Part shown: piece after piece, positions 57,188 to 64,000 of the stretch | How positions within the stretch are numbered: the stretch's first letter is position 1 | Layout: the number at the start of each line of letters is the position of its first letter | Source: Lactarius indigo | Lineage: Eukaryota > Basidiomycota > Agaricomycetes > Russulales > Russulaceae | Assembly (NCBI GenBank): GCA_025766275.1 | Contig: JAFKAC010000003.1 | Coordinates: 1,798,001-1,862,000 of the forward strand | Direction of reading: 5' to 3' | DNA: 64,000 nucleotides | Program-made: the position numbers and the translations under genes | The notes under the pieces: model-generated | What the model was told of the DNA's origin: nothing | Seen by the model: only the letters and a program-made list of their open reading frames with translations | Databases searched by the model: none

Positions 57188-59249
57188 ATGTCCTCAGACT
57201 CCTCTCCCCCCATATATGCTCAAGATGCAGCCGTTCCACCCGAAATTGTTCCTCAATCCGAGCCACAGATCCTCATAATCCCTGCTACAGATTCTCTGAG
57301 GTTCCAGCAAGGCTTTCTGGGCGCTGATGGCGAACGCGCAGCCATTGAAGGCGAACTTCAAATCAAAGGAACGGACTCTGTCCGCTGGCGAAAAGTGTCC
57401 GTCGCCATCTGAGCCCTAGCTTTCGGTTCACCTGCTGAGCGTAGCCTTTCTGTCCTCAAGGACGATGGACCTCCGTACCGTCGAGGTTGCTTATGATCAA
57501 GCCATCGAGCTCTCCCAGTCGTCTATCGTCCTCTACGAATCCGAGGACGACAAGGAGACGCTCCCCCCATCGTCCTTTCCCTTCGCTCTCCCACTTACCC
57601 CGGACACCCCTCAATGCATCCATACACCACAATCGTCCTTGAGGCACATCCTATCCGCCACTCTCCATCCCTTCGACGACACTGCACAGCCATTTTCCAA
57701 AGAGCTTACCGTCCATACGAGACGGTTCATTTCTCACACACGCAGCATACCTGTCTCCCCCGTTACACGTACTCTAGATAATCCCTCCCGGGTAGAGGTC
57801 GAGCTCCCAAGAGCTACGTATACTTGCGTCGAACCGGTTCCCATTTACGTGACAGTACCGCCTCCTCCGCGGGAACTCGTCGTAGAAGGTGGTCTCCGAC
57901 TGCGGAACATAAAAGCCGAGCTCATCAGGATTGTCCGCGTCGCTGACGGAACCGAATCCGATGAATCCGAGTCAGTCGATGTGGACATTCCATCTGACAT
58001 TGACGATGAATCGGAAGACGAGGGTGATCACGGCGCAAGTGCCCCGTTAGGGATTTCTCTTCCGTCGCATGAGAAGCATGCTGCTGCCTCGTCGTCTTCT
58101 GCACCCCACCCCGAGGGGGAACTTCCTCACTCTCGTTCTGCGACATACCGGACTGTGATCTCGCGCTCTGGTGCGCTGTGTCGTTTTCACGCGTCGCTCC
58201 CCGTACGCCTCAGATTTATGTTGCATCAGTCGTCACCATCGTCATCACCGTCCGATTCGACCCACCCGCTTCCGGCTGGCGACTTTGGTTCTACTGGAAG
58301 CGACGCCGAATGCGCGTCCATCACACAGACTACCCTCCTTCATTCTGTCTCTTTCCGCATTCGAGTGCACGCTACATTCAGGAATACCTCGCATCATACG
58401 GAGCGAGTTTCCACCATAACCATCCCAATCACTTTCCTCCCTTCACCGGCGCCTCTCCCCGAAGTGGAAGAATCCGTGGGATCTGCGTATCACAAGAAAC
58501 ATGATCGTCCGCCCGCAAGGACGAACAGGACTGACGATACGGATGCTGCACCGCACTACGAAGGAGAGGCTGGCCCAAGCTACTTAGCATCGGGCTTACC
58601 CCCGCCGTTCGAGGAGCGCGATGCCCCACCCCCCTTTTTCCCGACGTCTTTCCCTTCGTCGTCTTCGAGACTACCCACTTTTCTCGAGTCCGAGCAAGAA
58701 ATCTTCATCGACGACCCTACGACCCCATCCGCACTCGTCCCACCCGTTGAACGAGTGATTGAGGGCGAGGGTATCCTATTTGGCTTCCCCGCGTCGTCGC
58801 AGTTCAGTGGGCACACCGAAGTAGATCGCAATGGGGCACCCACACCGCCTCCTCCGGTGGAGATGGCCACGCTGGACCCGAACGTGACTGGACTCGTGCG
58901 ACTGAACGTCGACGTCCCCGAGCACACGATACAGTCCCTGGGTCTTACGTTACATCAGCAGGAGGAAATCACGGCGGGCGAAGCGCCACCACCGCCGCCG
59001 CCGCCCATGGACGACCCTTCAGATCCACCACCGTCGATACACTCCGAATATCGCTCGCGCGAGGGCGTCGCACATCAGGCACCACCTGCGGATCGGCCAA
59101 CCCCGCAAATGCCGCCAGGGATCCCCGTGTCGACCCGTTCACACGTGAGCGCGCCGCCGCCTTACCTTGTCCCAGACGGGGCGGAACACGAACATGTTGC
59201 ACGGCCGCCGCCTTATGTTGACTTGATGCCACCTCCTCACGATGGCTGA
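57188..59249 (+). CDS. Arrestin-related protein with PPPY motifs (Rsp5 adaptor type)
   Basis: Two exons: 57188 to about 57391, and about 57458 to 59249, joined in frame so that RWRKV continues as TMDLRTVEVAYDQAIELSQS. The first carries FQQGFLGADGERAAIEGELQ. The second has an arrestin-like beta-sandwich (FSKELTVHTRRFISHTRSIP, RATYTCVEPVPIYVTVPPPP and GGLRLRNIKAELIRIVRV), acidic loops, and a long Pro-rich tail. The tail contains APPPYL and RPPPYV near the end, matching PPxY motifs bound by WW domains of Rsp5/Nedd4 ubiquitin ligases. Arrestin-related adaptors direct such ligases to membrane cargo. The start lies only 54 bp after the SWI1 stop. Confidence 0.75.
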
Positions 59250-59435
59250 GCGCCACTAGTCACGACGATAAACCAGTACCTTCAGTTGGTCCGATGTAAG
59301 AAATGACGGAGCCCATATTATAGGTAACGAGATAGGGATGGAGTGCAGCATATGTATAAAATCGGGAGAATAACAACAAAGGTGTTATAGAAAGTGGAAG
59401 GTGTGAGAGGGAATCGAGCGGGTCGAGAAGAGGCT

Positions 59436-60425
59436 TTAACAATTGCACGCGTTCCCGCCCTTTGCTTGATTCTCGTCGAGATTCACAGCCTCTTGAGTAC
59501 CGGGGCGATTTCCGGCAGTACCTGGTCGGCCGGTTGCACCGCGTGACGAGGCAAGGATATGCTCGATAGGAATATTCTTTGCTGCACGGGTGGTGAGAGA
59601 ATGCGAGAATTGGAGTCAGGGAGGACGTACCAATCTCCGTGAATACGTCGACCACACCCTCACCGGTCTTTGCAGACGTCTCGAAGAACAAAAGCCCGGC
59701 TTCCTCGGCGTAGGCTTGTGCCTCCTCTCGGGGAACCTGACGGAGGTTCTCAGCCTCAGGGCCGGATGCGGCGGTCTCACCGGGAGTGGCGGTGGCATCA
59801 TCTGGTTCGTCTTCTGACTCGGAGGTAGAGCCGCCAGCTGATGCGGACTGCGATGGCTGCACGAGGTCGATCTTGTTGCCCGCGAGGGCGATAACAATGT
59901 TCGGATTGGCCTGACGCTGTAGCTCTTTCACCCACGTCTTGGCCTTTTCGAGACTCGAGGCCTTTGTGACGTCGTACACGACTACGGCCGCCTGAGCGTT
60001 GCGGTAATACATGGGCTGCGGAAGGATTTTTTCTTTAAAAAATCCCGAGGTGGGACCGCGGAATGACCACTCACGGCGAGAGAGTGAAAGCGTTCTTGGC
60101 CGGCAGTATCCCAGATCTCATATCGGAGTACGCGGTCTTCGAGGCGGCACTTCTGCGTGAGGAAAGCGGCACCGATGGTGGGCTCTTTGTTGGCTTGGAA
60201 TTCGTTGGAGACCTGCGAAGATTAATCAGGTTGTGAGGAGTCGACGATGGGACGAGACTGGGTCATACGAAGCGCAGCACGACAGAAGATTTGCCCACGG
60301 CAGCCTCGCCTGCAAGACGAAGCAAGTCAATAGAGGTTATAAGAGGGTCAAATAGATCACTTTCCAAGGAGGACGAGCTTGACTTGGATGGACTTGTCGG
60401 TAGAACCGGAAGCAGCGTCGGCCAT
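59436..60425 (-). CDS. YPT5: Rab5-type small GTPase with acidic insert
   Basis: Rab5/Vps21 controls early endosome fusion. The start at 60425 ([20 protein letters not shown]) runs into G1, completed over an intron as [15 protein letters not shown]. Then come [20 protein letters not shown] (switch I with Thr), [16 protein letters not shown] (G3), [20 protein letters not shown] and GNKIDL (G4). A Ser/Glu/Asp-rich insert of about 45 residues follows, before [20 protein letters not shown] (G5). After an intron the tail is [17 protein letters not shown] and ends GGNACNC, a CxC geranylgeranylation signal, TAA 59436-59438. All nucleotide-binding residues are intact. Confidence 0.92.
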
Positions 60426-60741
60426 GAAGCTAGTGAGAGTCAGAGAGTGTACTTGTACCTTGTTAGTCATCACGCTCTCTCCCTCCTCTTCCCTCCTCTC
60501 CGACGATGCGTGAGTCAGATAAACTCTTTCTCTCTGTATATCACTCTAATAAATTAATACAATAAAGGCACTGCTTTCTCTTTCACCCCAACGCCTGCCA
60601 GCATTCCTCCTCAGGGTCCCAATCTTAGCCTGACTCTGAGCACCCCACCTAATCTTCCGGTCAATTTCCATCCCCTTGTGTGTATCCGTCTCCCTTTAAT
60701 TCAACTCAACAAACCGCAAACCACGCGTCTTCTCCATAAAG

Positions 60742-63089
60742 AACCCCCTCGAGTTTCTCTTGCGTGCAGCACAGATCTACCCTGAGAAGCTTGCGCTTGT
60801 TCATCCCGATGTGCAGTTTCCCGTCTACTACACGTATTCCATTTGGTATGTTCCCACGTGCTCACCCACCCCACAATCTCATGCTTGCCGTAAAGGGCCC
60901 AGCGCGTGCAGAACTTCGCGTATGGTCTCCTCCAAGCTGGCATCCGGCCTGGCGACAGAATTGCTGTCCTCGCACCCAACTGGTAGGTTCCCCCGTGAGA
61001 ATTATTGACTGACCTCATTGCGTAAAAAAAGTCCCATGATTGCAGGTGACGTTTTACCAAATCCGCGTATGGAAGCCCAAGCTTATAGATCTGGTAGACG
61101 CACTTCAGGGTGTCATTGGCGCACGTGCTATAATAACAACTATTAACACTCGTCTGAAGAAGCAAGAAATCGACTACATCCTCACCCATTCCGGTGCAAA
61201 ACTCATTTTTGTAGATTACGAATACAGTCATCTCGTCAGTGACGCAAAGGCCCGTGTCGTCGTGTGCAATGACACCGGTCGCGCTGGTGACCCGTATGAA
61301 GACTTCTTGACCGCTGGAAGAGCACACAGCCAGGAGAAAGGCTGGCCCGGCCTTGAGATGGATTCTGATGAGAATACCCCATTCTGTTTAAATTACACGT
61401 AAGCCCTAGATAAAAGCCATCATCATTCTGTTGACCGCTCTCCAAGATCGGGTACCACTGGACGCGTAAGTTTCCCCCATTTCTCCGCAAGCGGTGATCC
61501 TCACCGCTATTCCCTACCAGCCAAAGGGTGTCCTGACGACACTGAGAGGTAAAACTCTCTCGACCCACCAAGACGCCAGACCAAGCTCTTGCCATCTCTT
61601 CAGGTACATACTTGGCCGCCATCGCCAACGCCATTGAAACACAGTGAGTATTCTCCCTACTTCTGGATGGCGTCGCTTTAGCCTACCATAGGATGAACAA
61701 GGAATCCACGTACTTGTGGTAAGGCATCATTCTGGCTCACATTACTGCTCAGGTAGAGTCCATCTTCACAGGATTCTTCCTATGTTCCATGCTGCAGGGT
61801 GGACGTTCCCCTGGTCGATCAGTCTCACCTTTGCTAAACAGGTGGCTATATTCTTCTCTAATTCGCACCCCTATAACCCTCAGCTTTGATATGATAAGAT
61901 CATCGTACGGACCGTTGACTACAGTCTAATCTGGAAGCATTTTTTGCATTCCCATGTCACGCACTACTGCGGAGCTCCCACGGTGCAGGTACTTTACTTT
62001 TCTGAGAGGGCTGCTTAAGGGGTCGCCTAACTAAGTTGTGATAAAGATTGCGATTGCGAACCACCCAGACGCGAAGCAGCTTCCACACCCGATCAAAGCG
62101 ATTATCGCGGGCGCTGCACCCACTGCACACCTGCTCGCTCAGCTGGAAGACAAAGGCTTCCAGCCTGTCCATGTTTATGGCTTGACGTACGTACCATTCG
62201 TCCTCCTTGAGCTGTCATGTTGAGCGGTCCTATTACAGTGAAACCTATGGGCCTTTTACTCGCAATTACTCCCGGCCCTCTTGGTTTGCGCTCCCCCTTT
62301 CTGAGAGGGCCAAGCTTTCTGCTCGGCAGGGGCACGCTTTTGCCACCGCCTCCCCGGTCCGCGTCGTCTATCCCACAAAATCCCCCGGTGATAAGCTCGT
62401 GGACGTCCCCCGCGACGGTAAGACCGTCGGCGAGATTGTCACACGTGGGAACATCGTCATGCAGGGGTACTTCCAGGACCCCGACGCCACGGCTCGCGCC
62501 TTCGAGGGCGGACACTTCCACTCTGGTGATCTGGCCGTGTGGCACCCAGACGGATCCGTGCAAATTCAGGACAGGAGTAAAGATATCATTATTTCAGGTG
62601 GTGAGGTGCGTGTTACCTTACCTCACTTGAGTCCCCAGACTCTCCCCCCGCTGATCGGCAACGTTAGAACGCTTCGTCGCTTGCGATCGAACAAGGTAAA
62701 TTCTCTATTTTCCACAGGCCTGTCGTAAGCAACTCATGCTCTGATCGCAGAATTGGCAGGTCACCCCGACGTCCTCGAGGTGTCCGTCGTGGCGCGTGAG
62801 CACCCCAAGTGGGGCGAGCGCCCGATGGCCTTCGTAATTCTGCACGTTGAGCCTGCGAAGCGCTGGGCTGACAAGCATGTCGAGTTTTCCTCGGAACTCA
62901 AGGCCTACGCACGCGAGCGCTTACCTGGCTTTGCCGTACCCGAATGGGTTGCCATCGTTGAGGAGTTGCCGGTGCGTTACCATTCACGTGTTATTTTTTT
63001 CTTCTTTCAAACCAGATCGCGCACCTTAGAAAACGTCCACTGGGAAGATCCAAAAAACAGTCTTGCGAAAACGAGTCGCAAAGCTGTAG
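60742..63089 (+). CDS. AMP-binding acyl-CoA synthetase / 4-coumarate-CoA ligase-like; no in-frame ATG at conserved start
   Basis: ANL-superfamily enzymes make acyl-CoA from acid, ATP and CoA. The conserved N-terminus NPLEFLLRAAQIYPEKLALV is readable from 60742, but there is no ATG in frame before an in-frame TAA at 60697. Further exons give GVIGARAIITTINTRLKKQE, IDYILTHSGAKLIFVDYEYS, the P-loop YTSGTTGRPKGV (split by an intron at about 61400-61448), LPMFHAAGWTFPWS, IIAGAAPTAHLLAQLE, VYGLTETYGP and GEIVTRGNIVMQGYFQDPDA. The adenylate motif is HSGDLAVWHPDGSVQIQDRS and the hinge KDIIISGGEN. The C-terminal KTSTGKIQKTVLR carries the catalytic Lys, TAG 63087-63089. Substrate unknown. Confidence 0.85.
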
Positions 63090-63395
63090 TGACGTTGTGC
63101 TGCGTTCGATCTAATATATAGTTTATACCCATACTATCGATATCGTAAAGAAAAGACATCATTGGTACGTAGCTCTTGCCATCAATCAAAAAATGTTCTG
63201 CAAGTGGAGGATCACGTATGACTGTTGGTGACAGTGATGGTGGTGTCATGAATGGATGGATGCGCGTGCATGAGCTGAAACAGAGAAACGAGGGGAGACC
63301 ACAGATGGAGAAGTGATATACAGCAACGACGACTAGTGCATGATTATATAGTAGGTCATACGAGTCCATTTGTCTCGTCGGGTGGTCGCCTATAA
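63090..63395. other. Intergenic stretch between convergent genes
   Basis: The acyl-CoA synthetase (plus) and the gene at the right edge (minus) converge here, so it holds both 3' ends. I see no gene or repeat. Confidence 0.5.
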
Positions 63396-64000
63396 TTAAC
63401 TGATGTCAAGTGGGGACAGCCGTAACACGCGGAATGTGTCGCCGTCCCGTTCGCAAAGATATACACTATCGTCCTGTCGTCCGAGAAATAAGATTTCGCT
63501 GCGCGAGTGTTCGCCCTCGAAATCCCCGCTGCCAAACTCCTGGCGCGCAGACGATTTTCCTGCACCGATGCCGGGCCTCCTCACAGAGACGTTGTGGCGG
63601 GAAGAGTTCCGGGGGAGGGCGGTCACGGTCACAGATGCGGAGGACGATGATGAGGCGGGCGAGCCGATCCTCCAAGTGAAAATTTTGCGGCGGTTCATCT
63701 GGAAGGGCGGTGCCGTGAAATGAGGGAGCACGTCGCGGGAGGCATCTGCCGGCCGTAACAGAGCATCGGTCAGATCCACCGCCTCGAATCCACCTTGGCG
63801 CATGGCTACCAGAACCGAACGGTCCTGCAAGTCAAACGCCTCGAGGCGCTTGATATCACCGAGACGCCCGGAATGAAGGAGTTGCCCGTCGACGTCCTCG
63901 TCTGAGGTCCAAAAGAAGCGATCTTTCAAGACGGACCTCCCCCGGCCATCAACTATGGCCGTACTGTGGCCACCCCTAGAGGAATAGAATAACGCCGGAG
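63396..64000 (-). CDS. 3' part of an unrecognised gene (runs off right edge)
   Basis: One uninterrupted minus-strand frame is open from the window edge to TAA at 63396-63398, about 200 residues. It reads YSSRGGHSTAIVDGRGRSVL, then KDRFFWTSDEDVDGQLL, LEAFDLQDRSVLVAMRQGGF, VLPHFTAPPFQMNRRKIFTW, GIGAGKSSARQEFGSGDFEG and LFLGRQDDSVYLCERDGDTF, ending RVLRLSPLDIS. Its even codon quality suggests a real conserved protein. GGHSTAIVD and DGQL loosely resemble RCC1-type propeller blades, but this is too weak to assign. Confidence 0.55.
   Translation of the reverse strand, partial: PALFYSSRGGHSTAIVDGRGRSVLKDRFFWTSDEDVDGQLLHSGRLGDIKRLEAFDLQDRSVLVAMRQGGFEAVDLTDALLRPADASRDVLPHFTAPPFQMNRRKIFTWRIGSPASSSSSASVTVTALPRNSSRHNVSVRRPGIGAGKSSARQEFGSGDFEGEHSRSEILFLGRQDDSVYLCERDGDTFRVLRLSPLDIS

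Noticed and set aside
62102..62563. Long antisense open frame within the acyl-CoA synthetase
   Set aside because: It mirrors GC-rich coding sequence of the plus-strand enzyme and has no family features.
1..64000. CRISPR array, prophage, rRNA operon or secondary-metabolite cluster
   Set aside because: No regular repeats with spacers, phage genes, rRNA sequence, or PKS/NRPS/terpene synthase genes were seen; the lone acyl-CoA synthetase and DUF2235 genes do not make a cluster.

Overview
The window looks like nuclear DNA of a basidiomycete fungus, most likely an Agaricomycete (mushroom-forming class). The genes are close together on both strands and broken by many introns of about 45-70 bp, usually with GTGCGT, GTAAGT or GTGAGT donors. 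The proteins are eukaryotic and fungal (ICE2, DUG3, MMM1, IRC3, a fused pseudouridine-5'-phosphate glycosidase/kinase, an arrestin-related adaptor). The left end carries the start of a Tnp2/CACTA-type transposase. I saw no bacterial-style operon, CRISPR array, rRNA or convincing tRNA gene.

Left part, about 1-10.8 kb, is the accessory-looking end. It holds a transposase fragment, an unrecognised intron-rich gene with a SAP-like C-terminus, a block of degenerate TGAC-rich repeats, and a PIF1-family helicase whose first exon must lie upstream of that block. A DUF2235 alpha/beta-hydrolase gene and one unrecognised membrane-protein-like gene follow.

From about 10.8 to 35.7 kb the genes are housekeeping: NUS1 (dolichol synthesis), SEC17 (alpha-SNAP), PCM1/AGM1 (UDP-GlcNAc synthesis), DUG3 (glutathione breakdown), ICE2 (ER membrane), the pseudouridine catabolic fusion, IRC3 (mitochondrial helicase), the ADP/ATP carrier, a SIZ/PIAS SUMO ligase, NudC, ESF1 (rRNA processing), a small secreted protein, an EED-like WD40 protein and a complex I subunit.

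From about 36 to 64 kb come two separate tandem-BRCT plus Myb-like proteins of Rap1 type (36-38.6 kb and 48-49.9 kb), a fungal kinase-like protein with an altered metal-binding motif, RPS16, mitochondrial L4, RAD51, RPB8, MMM1, CDK11, a D-2-hydroxyacid dehydrogenase, a DUF1764 protein, SWI1, an arrestin-related protein with PPPY motifs, a Rab5 GTPase with an acidic insert, an acyl-CoA synthetase with no in-frame ATG at its conserved start, and the 3' end of an unrecognised gene. Many neighbours are divergent with under 160 bp between start codons, so shared promoters are common. The genes do not form one pathway; the points of interest are the PIF1 locus with its repeat block, the pair of Rap1-like proteins, the altered kinase fold and the candidate processed secreted peptide. 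Exon joins were worked out by eye from splice signals and family conservation; none was tested against transcripts.
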